A stretch of DNA of 9,500 bases from Sphingomonadaceae bacterium (GTDB lineage Bacteria > Pseudomonadota > Alphaproteobacteria > Sphingomonadales > Sphingomonadaceae), in NCBI GenBank assembly GCA_947442095.1, contig CANEVG010000118.1:1-9500 (forward strand), written 5' to 3'. The notes beneath the pieces were generated by a model. The model was not told the origin of the DNA and did not search any database. It worked only from the letters and a program-made list of their open reading frames with translations. Each line of letters opens with the position of its first letter. Within the stretch, counting starts at the first letter, position 1. Shown one piece after another: positions 1 through 6,274 of this stretch. Both the position numbers and the translations under genes were made by a program.

Positions 1-156
1 ATGCGGCCAGCCGACCCTGCCATGCGGCAAAAACAGATGGCGGCGTTCCTGCGCGCCGGGCATGGGCTTGACCATGTACGCCGGGTGATGGATGCCCACA
101 GCCTTGAAGCTGCGGAAGAATGGGCGAATGAGCATGCCGAAGACGCTTTTGAATAA
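1..156 (+). CDS. recX: RecX regulatory protein, C-terminal part (5' end outside or at window edge)
   Basis: The first reading frame is open from base 1 to a TAA at 154-156 (51 codons). It encodes a charged, helical peptide containing RQKQMAAFLRAGHGLDHVRR followed by an acidic tail ending EDAFE. The arginine/lysine-rich helix with an LRAGH motif, then an aliphatic/arginine helix, resembles the third helical repeat at the C-terminus of alphaproteobacterial RecX, the small protein that modulates RecA filament growth. An ATG lies at base 1, but family members are about 150-200 residues long, so this is almost certainly only the end of the gene. The next gene starts inside it at 128, which suggests co-transcription. 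The call rests on recognition of a short segment, so it is moderate. Confidence 0.55.
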   Translation: MRPADPAMRQKQMAAFLRAGHGLDHVRRVMDAHSLEAAEEWANEHAEDAFE

Positions 157-655
157 GTCTGGCTGGACTAAAGCCGCAAGCCTCGCTCTGCTGGTCGCGG
201 CGGCGGCCTGCTCTCCGCTGGCCGCGAGTTCGACCACGGCCCAAGCACCCGCTGCTGCAACCACGCCCGCAGTCCACCCGGTTTCGGGCCTCACGGTCAT
301 CCCGCTCACCGTCACTTCGGCCAGCGGGGCGCATGTGTTCAAGGTGGAAGTCGCCTCGACCCCTGCCGAGCAGTCCCGCGGCCTGATGTTCCGCGCGGAG
401 ATGGGCGCGGATGAGGGCATGATCTTCCCGATGGAGCCGCCCCGCCCGGCGGCGTTCTGGATGAAGAACACGGTCATCCCGCTCGACATCATCTTCATCG
501 GGCCGGATCGCAAGGTGCTCAATATTGCGGCCAATGCCGTGCCCTATGATCTGCAGCCGTTGCCCTCGGTGGGGGATGCTGCGTGCGTGCTCGAGTTGAT
601 CGGCGGCCACGCGGCGCAGCTTGGGATCAAGCCGGGCGACAAAGTTAGCTGGTAA
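128..655 (+). CDS. DUF192 family lipoprotein
   Basis: A protein of 175 residues. The ATG at 128 is chosen because GGAAGAA (114-120) lies 7 bases upstream; an in-frame ATG at 92 would start deeper inside the upstream gene without such a site, and another at 134 is also possible. Residues 1-28 form a basic N-terminus, a hydrophobic stretch (ASLALLVAAAA) and a cysteine, C28, in an AAAC lipobox-like context, so it is probably an exported lipoprotein. The +2 residue is Ser, which by the E. coli rule favours the outer membrane. An Ala/Pro/Thr-rich linker follows, then the DUF192 domain from about residue 70 to the end, with the family hallmarks SRGLMFR, GMIFP, FWMKNT, PLDIIFI and a final GIKPGDKV. 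DUF192 proteins are small beta-rich proteins with no established general function. The gene overlaps the end of the probable recX. Confidence 0.9.
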   Translation: MSMPKTLLNKSGWTKAASLALLVAAAACSPLAASSTTAQAPAAATTPAVHPVSGLTVIPLTVTSASGAHVFKVEVASTPAEQSRGLMFRAEMGADEGMIFPMEPPRPAAFWMKNTVIPLDIIFIGPDRKVLNIAANAVPYDLQPLPSVGDAACVLELIGGHAAQLGIKPGDKVSW

Positions 656-656
656 A

Positions 657-779
657 GGTTGTTCTTGTTAAGCTGGCACCGGCCCGCTCCCCCGCCCGGC
701 CTCCCACGATAGTACCCTGAATGGGTGCCCAAGTTTGGACGAGGGTGCGGGGAAGCGGGCCGGTGCCGGCTTAACAACC
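657..779. repeat. Long imperfect inverted repeat (palindromic intergenic element)
   Basis: Two 29-base arms, 667-695 and 747-775, are reverse complements with two mismatches, separated by a 51-base spacer. The core of each arm is GGCACCGGCCCGCT or its complement. Outside the arms, GGTTGTT (657-663) and AACAACC (773-779) are also complementary if a 6-base CTTGTT insertion on the left is allowed. The element fills the gap between the DUF192 and NDUFA12-like genes. As RNA it would form a very stable hairpin, so it could end or stabilise the upstream transcript. The long, near-perfect, GC-rich palindrome looks like an interspersed element (MITE- or REP-like) rather than a simple terminator. That origin is inference; only one copy is in this window. 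Confidence 0.75.
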
Positions 780-826
780 AATCCGCACTTGCCGAAACCG
801 CTCTCCGGCGGCTAAGCGCTTTGGTT

Positions 827-1240
827 ATGAGCGTCCTTGGCAAGATCTTCACCTGGTGGAACGGCGCCACCTTCGGCACCATGCTCGACAGCGCGCGGAA
901 TGGCGTGAAAGTTGGCCAGGATGCACAGGGCAACACCTATTTCCGGGCAAGCAAGCCCTATCCTAAGGGACATCCCTTCGCCGGTAAGGAACGCCGCTGG
1001 GTAATCTACAACGGCGCGAACGATGCCAGCCGCGTGCCTGCGGAATGGCACGGGTGGCTGCACGGCAACTTCGATGGTCTGCCCGAAAGCAATCTGCCGC
1101 CGGCGCGCATTTGGGAGGTGGATTTCACGCCCAACGTGACCGGCACTTCTGCAGCCTATCGCCCGCAAGGTGCGCTCGAACGTGGCGGGAAACGTGCGGC
1201 AGCGACGGGTGACTACGAAGCCTGGTCGCCCGAAGGCTGA
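827..1240 (+). CDS. NADH:ubiquinone oxidoreductase subunit, NDUFA12 family
   Basis: A 137-residue protein of the NDUFA12/B17.2 family, an accessory subunit of respiratory complex I found in mitochondria and alphaproteobacteria. It carries the family signature: an N-terminal FTWWNGATFGT segment (about residues 7-17), DAQGNTYF, then GKERRWVIYNG, DASRVPAEWHGWLHG (about residues 56-86) and a Pro/Gly-rich tail. The ATG at 827 gives the expected N-terminus MSVLGKIFTWW; the longer frame from a GTG at 725 would translate the inverted repeat and is rejected. No strong Shine-Dalgarno sequence precedes 827. The stop TGA (1238-1240) shares its last base with the ATG of the next gene, so the two are probably translated together. 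The main complex I operon is not in this window. Confidence 0.92.
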   Translation: MSVLGKIFTWWNGATFGTMLDSARNGVKVGQDAQGNTYFRASKPYPKGHPFAGKERRWVIYNGANDASRVPAEWHGWLHGNFDGLPESNLPPARIWEVDFTPNVTGTSAAYRPQGALERGGKRAAATGDYEAWSPEG

Positions 1241-1884
1241 TGCGCCCCGTTCCATCGCTGCATTTGCTTCCTGCGGGGGCTGCCGTGCTGCTGATACTGA
1301 GCGGGTGCGACGCCAAGCAACCTGCAAATGGCCCGCCGCCGAAGGAGGCGACCGGATCGGGCAGCGCAGCCGCTGGACCATCCGGCTCTGTCATCGAAAG
1401 CCCTTATGGCACGCCGGTCAAGGACCGCGTGGCGACACTCGGCTTCCTCAACAAGCGCAATAACATCACGCGGGCAATTACCCTGCGCAGCGGCGAATCG
1501 CGCCGGATAGGCAATGCCATCATCAAGCTCGGGACTTGCGAGCGCACTGCGCCGTGGGAGGACCCGGCGGAGACAGGCGCATTCGTGCAGCTCTTCGTGG
1601 AAGAACGCGCGACGACGCAGGAAAAGCTGGCGTGGCACAAGGTGTTTTCGGGCTGGCTGTTCAAGGGTGCGCCTTCGCTCAACGTGGTCGAGCACCCGGC
1701 CTATGATGTTTGGGTCAAAGACTGCGCGATGAAGTTTCCCGGCGAGGAGGAAAGCCCGGCCGCTGCCGCATCATCGAGCAGCGCCGCAAAGCCGGCGGGC
1801 AATCCGCCCGCAGTGCCGGCACCGGCGCCTGCCGAAGCTGTTCCACCAGCCGGAGAAGCGTCGGCCCGAGAAACGCCAACCTGA
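1240..1884 (+). CDS. DUF2155 family lipoprotein
   Basis: A 214-residue protein whose ATG overlaps the stop codon of the NDUFA12-like gene by one base. The N-terminus has a hydrophobic stretch ending in the lipobox LSGC, with C23 the likely lipidated cysteine. The +2 residue is Asp, which in E. coli retains lipoproteins in the inner membrane. After a Gly/Ser/Ala linker, the DUF2155 domain spans about residues 62-167: ATLGFLNKRNN, GTCERTAPWED, FSGWLFKGAPSLN and HPAYDVWVKDC. C100 and C162 are a likely disulfide pair. The last 45 residues are a low-complexity Ala/Pro/Ser tail. DUF2155 has no firm function; alphaproteobacterial members are small exported envelope proteins. The 3' 184 bases overlap the convergent aat gene on the other strand. 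Confidence 0.9.
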   Translation: MRPVPSLHLLPAGAAVLLILSGCDAKQPANGPPPKEATGSGSAAAGPSGSVIESPYGTPVKDRVATLGFLNKRNNITRAITLRSGESRRIGNAIIKLGTCERTAPWEDPAETGAFVQLFVEERATTQEKLAWHKVFSGWLFKGAPSLNVVEHPAYDVWVKDCAMKFPGEEESPAAAASSSSAAKPAGNPPAVPAPAPAEAVPPAGEASARETPT

Positions 1885-2492
1885 GAAGCAGTCGCCGCCT
1901 GCAGCCGGTCGATATACTCCGCCTGCGGAATTTCCACCGCGCCGAGCGAGGAAAGGTGCGGCGTGGTGAACTGGCAATCGAGCAGCTCCACCCCGGCCCG
2001 GCGCAGTGCTGCAACCAGCCCGGCCAGCGCCACCTTTGAAGCGTCGCTGGCACGGCTGAACATGCTCTCGCCGCAGAAAACCCGGTCGAAACCGACCCCA
2101 TAAAGGCCGCCTACCAGCACTTCCGTGCCGTGGGGGCCGGCCCGCCAGGCCTCGATCGAATGCGCGTGGCCATGGCGGTGCAGTTCGCGGTAGCTTTCGC
2201 TGATGCGCTGGCTGATCCAGCTGTCTTCCGCTTCGGCGCGGGGCGCGGCGCAGGCATCGATCACCGCATCGAACGCTTCGTTGCAGCTCAGGCGGAACCG
2301 CCCGCGCCGCAATGTGCGCGCCAGACTGTGCGAGAGGTGGAATCCATCTAGCGGCAGAATCGCGCGCATTTTCGGCTCGACCCAATAGACCTCGGGATCG
2401 TCGCGGCTGTCCGACATCGGAAAGATACCGGCGCGATAGGCCTGCAGCAGAAGCTCGGGCGGGATAGTCGAAGTATCAGAGCGCAGCGCCAT
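1701..2492 (-). CDS. aat: Leucyl/phenylalanyl-tRNA--protein transferase
   Basis: A cytoplasmic 263-residue enzyme that transfers Leu or Phe from aminoacyl-tRNA to N-terminal Lys/Arg of proteins, marking them for ClpS/ClpAP degradation (N-degron pathway). Family landmarks in order: YRAGIFPM, VYWVEPKMRAILPLDGFH, ACAAPR, SWIS, GHAHSIEAW, VGGLYGV, the conserved VFCGESMFSRASDASK, then DCQFTTPHLSSLGAVEIP. The start at 2492 (MALRSDT) places the YRAG motif near residue 20 as in the family; an upstream frame from 2645 would overlap the neighbouring thioesterase gene and adds unrelated residues. At 263 residues it is longer than E. coli Aat (234). The extra length is an Ala/Gly-rich linker and a final SPGNFIAQSLTQTS, which I recall as a common ending in sphingomonads. 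That tail lies antisense to the DUF2155 gene's 3' end. Confidence 0.93.
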   Translation of the reverse strand: MALRSDTSTIPPELLLQAYRAGIFPMSDSRDDPEVYWVEPKMRAILPLDGFHLSHSLARTLRRGRFRLSCNEAFDAVIDACAAPRAEAEDSWISQRISESYRELHRHGHAHSIEAWRAGPHGTEVLVGGLYGVGFDRVFCGESMFSRASDASKVALAGLVAALRRAGVELLDCQFTTPHLSSLGAVEIPQAEYIDRLQAATASQVGVSRADASPAGGTASAGAGAGTAGGLPAGFAALLDDAAAAGLSSSPGNFIAQSLTQTS

Positions 2493-2574
2493 CGCTGCCA
2501 AACTTGAGTCACCAAGCCCGCTCACGTCAAGCCAGATCGTATCGAATATGGGTGACAGCGGGCCAGACCAGTCC

Positions 2575-3018
2575 TTACAGCCCCCGCAGGACATTTCCTC
2601 CCAACACTTTGAAAGTGGCATTGGCTCGGGCGCACGGTTCGCCATCGGCGGTGACCAGCGCCTGCACGAAGCACAGGCTGGAGCCTAGCTTGACGACCTC
2701 CGGTTCGATTTGCAGCCACTGTCCGGTGCGAGCGACGCCGAGATAGTCAATGGCAAGGTTGACGGTGACGAGACCCGCCCTCACCTCGGCATGCTCCCCC
2801 ATCGCCTGTGCGCAGCTTAGCCCCATGGCGTTGTCTGCCAGCGCTACGATCAGGCCGCCGTGGACGAAGCCCCGGCTGTTGGTGTGCGCTGCGCCCGCGC
2901 GCAGCCCGATCATGACAGCGGCGTCGGTCCGCCTGCTGTAGAGCGGCTCCCATGGGTCGGTGAGCGGGCTCTGGCGGAAATGGCGGGCAAAGCCGTCAGG
3001 GACATCAAGCTGGCTCAT
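2575..3018 (-). CDS. PaaI-type hotdog-fold acyl-CoA thioesterase
   Basis: A 147-residue single-domain hotdog protein. The hallmark is NSRGFVHGGLIVALADNAMG at residues 47-66: the HGG turn (H53-G55) followed by the hydrophobic hotdog helix containing D62. VTVNLAIDYLGVARTGQWLQ, the typical second beta segment, and a C-terminal CARANATFKVL strand follow. Members hydrolyse acyl-CoA (phenylacetyl-CoA, medium- or long-chain acyl-CoA, or hydroxybenzoyl-CoA in relatives); the substrate here cannot be read from sequence. No phenylacetate degradation genes are visible nearby, so a housekeeping role is as likely as a catabolic one. It lies 82 bases upstream of aat on the same strand and may be co-transcribed with it. 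The first ATG (3016-3018 on the reverse strand) is used; the Shine-Dalgarno sequence is weak. Confidence 0.85.
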   Translation of the reverse strand: MSQLDVPDGFARHFRQSPLTDPWEPLYSRRTDAAVMIGLRAGAAHTNSRGFVHGGLIVALADNAMGLSCAQAMGEHAEVRAGLVTVNLAIDYLGVARTGQWLQIEPEVVKLGSSLCFVQALVTADGEPCARANATFKVLGGNVLRGL

Positions 3019-3094
3019 GCGGCCAGCTTTGCAGCAAGTGCAATGCCGCGCAATGGGAGCCTAGCGCGCCTGCATGAAATCTGCGTTCTCTTGG

Positions 3095-3123
3095 TTGCGC
3101 TTGCCGCGTCAAACCACTAAAGG
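3095..3123 (+). promoter_or_regulatory. Possible tRNA-Trp promoter
   Basis: TTGCGC (3095-3100) and TAAAGG (3118-3123) are 17 bases apart and would start transcription a few bases before the tRNA at 3139. The boxes match the sigma-70 consensus only partly. The position, in the 120-base gap between a leftward gene and the tRNA, is the main support. Confidence 0.25.
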
Positions 3124-3138
3124 CGCGTTCCGGAGCAC

Positions 3139-3214
3139 AGGAGTGTAGCTCAGTTGGTAGAGCATCGGTCTCCAAAACCGAGGGCCCGCGGTTCGAGTCC
3201 GCGCACTCCTGCCA
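3139..3214 (+). tRNA. tRNA-Trp (anticodon CCA)
   Basis: A 76-base cloverleaf. The acceptor stem AGGAGTG (3139-3145) pairs fully with CACTCCT (3204-3210), then discriminator G and an encoded CCA (3212-3214). The D-arm contains AGCTCAGTTGGTAGAGC. The anticodon stem TCGGT/ACCGA (3165-3169/3177-3181) encloses the loop CTCCAAA with anticodon CCA at 3172-3174. The T-arm is GCGGTTCGAGTCCGC. A tRNA-Trp upstream of secE-nusG is a common bacterial arrangement; here an alcohol dehydrogenase gene lies between them. Confidence 0.97.
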
Positions 3215-3322
3215 CTTCCGCCTCATGAAACCGCTTTCGTATCATAAAGCGCAGTAGCCGGGCCCGGTTCGTCTTGGCACGTGTTAGGGAATTTCCTTAC
3301 CCTGACCGGAAACGTCAACATC

Positions 3323-4369
3323 ATGATCACAAAAGCTTACGGCGCGGCCGCCGCCCATCGTCCGCTGGAACCGCTCGGCATCGAACGCCGTGACGCGGGG
3401 CCGGATGATGTTGTGATCGAAATCGCCTATTGCGGCGTATGCCATTCAGACCTCCACACCGTGCGCGGCGAATGGGGCGGCACCCTTTTCCCCTGTGTGC
3501 CGGGGCATGAGATCGTCGGCATGGTCAGCGCTGTTGGCAGCGCGGTGACGCGGTTTGCCTCGGGAGATGTGGTCGGCGTGGGCTGCATGGTCGATAGCTG
3601 CCGGGCCTGCGAGGCCTGCGAGGCGGGTCTGGAGCAGTTCTGCAGCACCGGCATGACCGGCACCTACAATTCGCCGACCCCGGACGCACCCGGACACACG
3701 CTGGGCGGGTATGCGGATCGGATCGTGGTCGATCAGGCTTTCGTGCTGGCGATCCGCCATCCGCGCGAACACCTTGCAGCCGTTGCGCCGCTGCTTTGCG
3801 CTGGGATCACCACCTGGTCGCCGCTGCGCCACTGGCAGGCCGGGCCGGGCAAGCGAGTCGGCGTGGTCGGCATTGGCGGGCTGGGCCATATGGGTATCAA
3901 GCTCGCGCGAGCGCTGGGGGCGCATGTGACCGGCTTTACCACCAGTCCGGAGAAGCGGCAGGCGATTCTCGATCTCGGCGCGCATGACGTTGTTGTCTCG
4001 ATTGACAAGGCCGCGATGAAGGCCGCGCGCGAGAGCCTTGATCTGATCATCAACACCGTGTCGCACAGCCACAATCTGGACCCGTTTATAGCCGCGCTGA
4101 AGCGTGACGGGACGATGGTCATGGTCGGCGCACCCGAAACGTCGCATCCCTCGCCCGCGATATTTCCCATGCTGGGTCGCCGGCGTTCGCTGGCTGGATC
4201 GATGATCGGCGGGATCGCGGAAACGCAGGAGATGCTCGATTTCTGCGCGGAGCGCGGCGTTGTGGCCGATATCGAGATGATCCGCATGGATGGAATCGAG
4301 GATGCCTATGCGCGGATGCTCAAAGGCGATGTGCGCTACCGGTTCGTGATCGATAGCAAAACGGTGTAG
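3323..4369 (+). CDS. YahK-like zinc-dependent NADP(H) alcohol dehydrogenase
   Basis: A 348-residue cytoplasmic medium-chain dehydrogenase of the cinnamyl alcohol dehydrogenase/YahK group, which mainly reduces aldehydes with NADPH. Catalytic zinc ligands: C40 (in YCGVCHSD), H62 and E63 (GHE), with C159 (LLCAG) the usual fourth position. Structural zinc ligands: C93, C96, C99 and C107. The nucleotide-binding motif GIGGLG is at residues 183-188. Segments such as GTYNSPTPD, RHWQAGPGK, GSMIGGI and YRFVIDS at the end agree closely with E. coli YahK as I recall it, and the length fits (349 there). The ATG at 3323 starts the family N-terminus; a longer frame from 3281 adds 14 residues outside the domain. 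It sits between tRNA-Trp and secE on the same strand. The in vivo substrate is unknown. Confidence 0.94.
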   Translation: MITKAYGAAAAHRPLEPLGIERRDAGPDDVVIEIAYCGVCHSDLHTVRGEWGGTLFPCVPGHEIVGMVSAVGSAVTRFASGDVVGVGCMVDSCRACEACEAGLEQFCSTGMTGTYNSPTPDAPGHTLGGYADRIVVDQAFVLAIRHPREHLAAVAPLLCAGITTWSPLRHWQAGPGKRVGVVGIGGLGHMGIKLARALGAHVTGFTTSPEKRQAILDLGAHDVVVSIDKAAMKAARESLDLIINTVSHSHNLDPFIAALKRDGTMVMVGAPETSHPSPAIFPMLGRRRSLAGSMIGGIAETQEMLDFCAERGVVADIEMIRMDGIEDAYARMLKGDVRYRFVIDSKTV

Positions 4370-4382
4370 TTTGTTTGCCGCC

Positions 4383-4407
4383 CCAGTTTCAGCTTGGCTG
4401 AAATTGG
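4383..4407 (+). terminator. Stem-loop after the alcohol dehydrogenase gene
   Basis: CCAGTTTCAGC (4383-4393) pairs with GCTGAAATTGG (4397-4407), an 11-bp stem with one G-U pair and a TTG loop, starting 13 bases after the stop codon. No T-run follows, so it is a weak candidate for an intrinsic terminator and may instead protect the mRNA 3' end. Confidence 0.35.
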
Positions 4408-4424
4408 CTCCCAACCCCCGCCTC

Positions 4425-4453
4425 TTGCCAAATTCCCACCCAGCTTCTAAATA
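4425..4453 (+). promoter_or_regulatory. Candidate secE-nusG promoter
   Basis: TTGCCA (4425-4430) and TAAATA (4448-4453) are exactly 17 bases apart. The -35 box matches TTGACA at five of six positions; the -10 box is poorer (three of six). Transcription would start near 4460, giving a leader of about 115 bases before secE. The location downstream of the dehydrogenase hairpin and upstream of secE makes this the best promoter candidate in the gap. Confidence 0.4.
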
Positions 4454-4461
4454 GCAGGTTC

Positions 4462-4507
4462 TTCCGACATCGGAAACTTCTCCACGCCCCTCCCGGACCT
4501 GTCCGGG
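4462..4507 (+). promoter_or_regulatory. Two short perfect dyads in the secE leader
   Basis: TTCCGA-CA-TCGGAA (4462-4475) and CCCGGAC-CT-GTCCGGG (4492-4507) are perfect short palindromes in the presumed 5' leader of secE. They could be RNA hairpins (with the innermost pair opened) or protein-binding dyads. No known operator is recognised. Confidence 0.25.
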
Positions 4508-4574
4508 GCGGCGATGAAGCCTAGCCGGAAGCCGTGTGATGGCATCACCGCCAAAGCAGAAGCAGGAACGAGAC

Positions 4575-4766
4575 ATGGCGTTGAACCCCAGCGAATTCAT
4601 CAACCAGGTGCGGGCCGAGGCACGCAAGGTAATCTGGCCGACTCGCGCCGAGACCACCTCGACCGCGATCTTCGTGGGCATCATGATGGTGCTGCTGGCG
4701 GTGTTTTTCCTTGGCGTGGACGCCCTGTTCAGCACGGTCGTGCGCCTGCTGCTTTCGCTGGCTTGA
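4575..4766 (+). CDS. secE: Preprotein translocase subunit SecE
   Basis: A 63-residue short-type SecE, the small membrane subunit that clamps SecY in the SecYEG translocon. The cytoplasmic amphipathic part contains the family motif EFINQVRAEARKVIWPTRAE (residues 7-26, with the conserved VxWP), followed by one transmembrane helix at about residues 31-47 and a short tail. The ATG at 4575 is chosen because AGGA (4564-4567) lies 7 bases upstream and the product begins close to the conserved EFxxxVxxE segment; upstream in-frame starts at 4536/4539 would add 12-13 polar residues. nusG follows after 61 bases, the usual secE-nusG pairing. Confidence 0.93.
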   Translation: MALNPSEFINQVRAEARKVIWPTRAETTSTAIFVGIMMVLLAVFFLGVDALFSTVVRLLLSLA

Positions 4767-4827
4767 CGCCTGCCGACCAACCCAGACTGCCTGCCCCCGC
4801 TTAGACGACTTGATTGAGGACTGCCCC

Positions 4828-5364
4828 ATGGCCCGCTGGTACATCATTCACGCCTATTCCGGCTTCGAGAACAAGGTGAAGGAAGCGATCCTCTCGGAAG
4901 CCGAGCGCATCGGGCTGGCCCAACTGGTCGAAGCGGTGGAAGTGCCGACCGAGACGATCACCGAAGTGAAGCGCGGCAAGAAGGTCCAGGTCGAGCGCAA
5001 GTTCATGCCCGGCTACGTGCTGGCCAAGCTGGCGATGAACGACGACATCTACCATCTCGTCAAAAATACCCCCAAAGTGACCGGCTTCCTCGGCAACAAC
5101 AACAAGCCGCAGCCGATCTCCGATAAGGAGGCCGCCCGCTATTTCGGCGCGCGCGATGCCGCTGCTGCCGAACCGCGCAAACAGGTGCTGGTCGATTACG
5201 AGATCGGCGATTCGGTCAAGGTCAATGCTGGCCCGTTCGCCTCGTTCAACGGCACGGTGGAAGAGCTCGATTTCGAGAAGCAGCGCGTGAAGGTCGCCGT
5301 TTCGATCTTCGGCCGCGCCACGCCAGTGGAGTTGAGCTTCGAGGAGGTCGAACTCGTCAAATAA
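4828..5364 (+). CDS. nusG: Transcription termination/antitermination factor NusG
   Basis: A 178-residue factor that binds RNA polymerase at the beta' clamp through its NGN domain and contacts Rho or ribosomal S10 through its KOW domain. The NGN domain spans about residues 1-110: RWYIIHAYSGFENKV, VEVPTETITEVKRGKK, RKFMPGYVLAKLAM and the TPKVTGFLG segment. The KOW domain occupies roughly the last 55 residues, with GDSVKVNAGPFASFNGTVEE and a final SFEEVELVK. The ATG at 4828 has GAGGA (4816-4820) 7 bases upstream. In most bacteria rplK follows within a few hundred bases. Here it starts 2,578 bases downstream, beyond a gene remnant and an insertion sequence, and no clear intrinsic terminator follows nusG. 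Confidence 0.96.
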   Translation: MARWYIIHAYSGFENKVKEAILSEAERIGLAQLVEAVEVPTETITEVKRGKKVQVERKFMPGYVLAKLAMNDDIYHLVKNTPKVTGFLGNNNKPQPISDKEAARYFGARDAAAAEPRKQVLVDYEIGDSVKVNAGPFASFNGTVEELDFEKQRVKVAVSIFGRATPVELSFEEVELVK

Positions 5365-5383
5365 GCGGGATTGTCAGGCCGTT

Positions 5384-6187
5384 TCAGGGCTTGATGCCGA
5401 ACTTCGCGAAGAAGTGGCCGACACGAGGGAATAGGGTCCGGGCTGCCTTGCCGAGGCTGTCCTCGGTAGCGATGTCTTTGTCCAATGGCAGCAAGTCCAG
5501 CGCTTCATCCGCTTTGCCCGCCTCGATCAGTTCTTAGGCCAGGCCGCTGCGCGCACCGCTGCTGCCCTGCTCAAGATCATAGGCGGCCTGCGCATCAACC
5601 AGCGAGCCGGCGCGGTTGCCAAGCTTGCGGCGCGGGTTCGCGCGGCTGAGATGGCGCTCCGCCGTGGCGTCGAGTGCGATGGTTTGGGTAAAGTCCGCTT
5701 CTGCCGCAGCCCAGGTAAGCGATGCCATCTCGAAGCCGGCACGATCGGCGAGGCTGCCGGCCTCATCGGGCTTGTCGGTAATGCGGGCATCGAAGGTCGC
5801 GCGGACACTGGCGAGCGCCGGGCTGCCCTTGCGGCGCGCGACATCGTCCCATCACTTCGTATAGGCTCGGTCCAGATCGAGCCGGGCGGTCTTGTCCATC
5901 GCATCGGCAATGGCCTTGATGGCGCTGCCCACCTTGTCTGCCGGGATCTCGGCACCGTTTTCGCGCGAGGTGATGTCTTCGGTCAGTTCGCCGCCCGCCA
6001 GCGCGATCCAGCGTTGCCATGGTGCTGCAGGCAGTTCGACACTTGCAAGCTCCGCGCTGCCCAGTGTCACGCCCTTGCCCCCATCGGGCAGGCGCCGCAC
6101 GGTGTGCATGCGCGCGGTACAGGGTTCGGCGATCAACGCGGGGATGGCCCGCAACGCAGCCCGGTCGCGCAGGGCATCGGTTTTGAT
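5384..6187 (-). pseudogene. Decayed TPR-like protein gene, two nonsense codons, N-terminus lost at the IS
   Basis: One continuous reverse-strand frame of 267 sense or stop codons runs from the insertion sequence boundary (6187) to a TGA at 5384-5386, ending FFAKFGIKP. It contains a TGA (5852-5854, between DRAYTK and WDDVARRKG) and a TAA (5534-5536, between ARSGLA and ELIEAGKAD). Each could be a single C-to-T change from CGA and CAA. The sequence between and around the stops keeps a clear protein character: EADFTQTIALDATAERHLSR, then GNRAGSLVDAQAAYDLEQGS and ELIEAGKADEALDLLP, helix pairs typical of tetratricopeptide repeats. The N-terminal part (LPDGGKGVTLGSAELASVEL, APWQRWIALAGGELTEDI) is not recognised. 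It faces nusG tail to tail. The upstream part of the gene is not recognisable beyond the element, so it is both interrupted and mutated. Confidence 0.75.
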
Positions 6188-6194
6188 TGATGAG

Positions 6195-6206
6195 GTGGAA
6201 CGGCCC
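6195..6206 (+). repeat. Left subterminal inverted repeat of the IS
   Basis: GTGGAACGGCCC; its exact reverse complement is at 7573-7584. It lies 7 bases inside the inferred left end. Confidence 0.85.
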
Positions 6207-6274
6207 CGCTTTCGACAGCATCAAGTGCTAAACGTGGTCGTTGAAGCGAATCCAGGACGCAACGAAACCGTTCC

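Noticed and set aside
725..826. Upstream extension of the NDUFA12-like gene from a GTG at 725
   Set aside because: It would translate the inverted repeat and adds 34 residues absent from the family; ATG 827 gives the normal N-terminus.
2493..2645. N-terminal extension of aat from 2645
   Set aside because: It would overlap the 3' end of the thioesterase gene by 71 bases and adds 51 residues not seen in Aat proteins.
3232..3251. CGCTTT/AAAGCG stem after tRNA-Trp as a terminator
   Set aside because: Only 6 bp with an 8-base loop and no T-run; too weak to call.
3446..4780. A 444-codon open frame on the reverse strand opposite the alcohol dehydrogenase and secE
   Set aside because: It is antisense to two clearly recognised genes, has no family features, and reflects the high GC content.
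5651..6190. A 179-codon forward frame opposite the TPR-like remnant
   Set aside because: The reverse strand has TPR-like helix patterns and normal codon composition; the forward frame has neither and is most likely a shadow.
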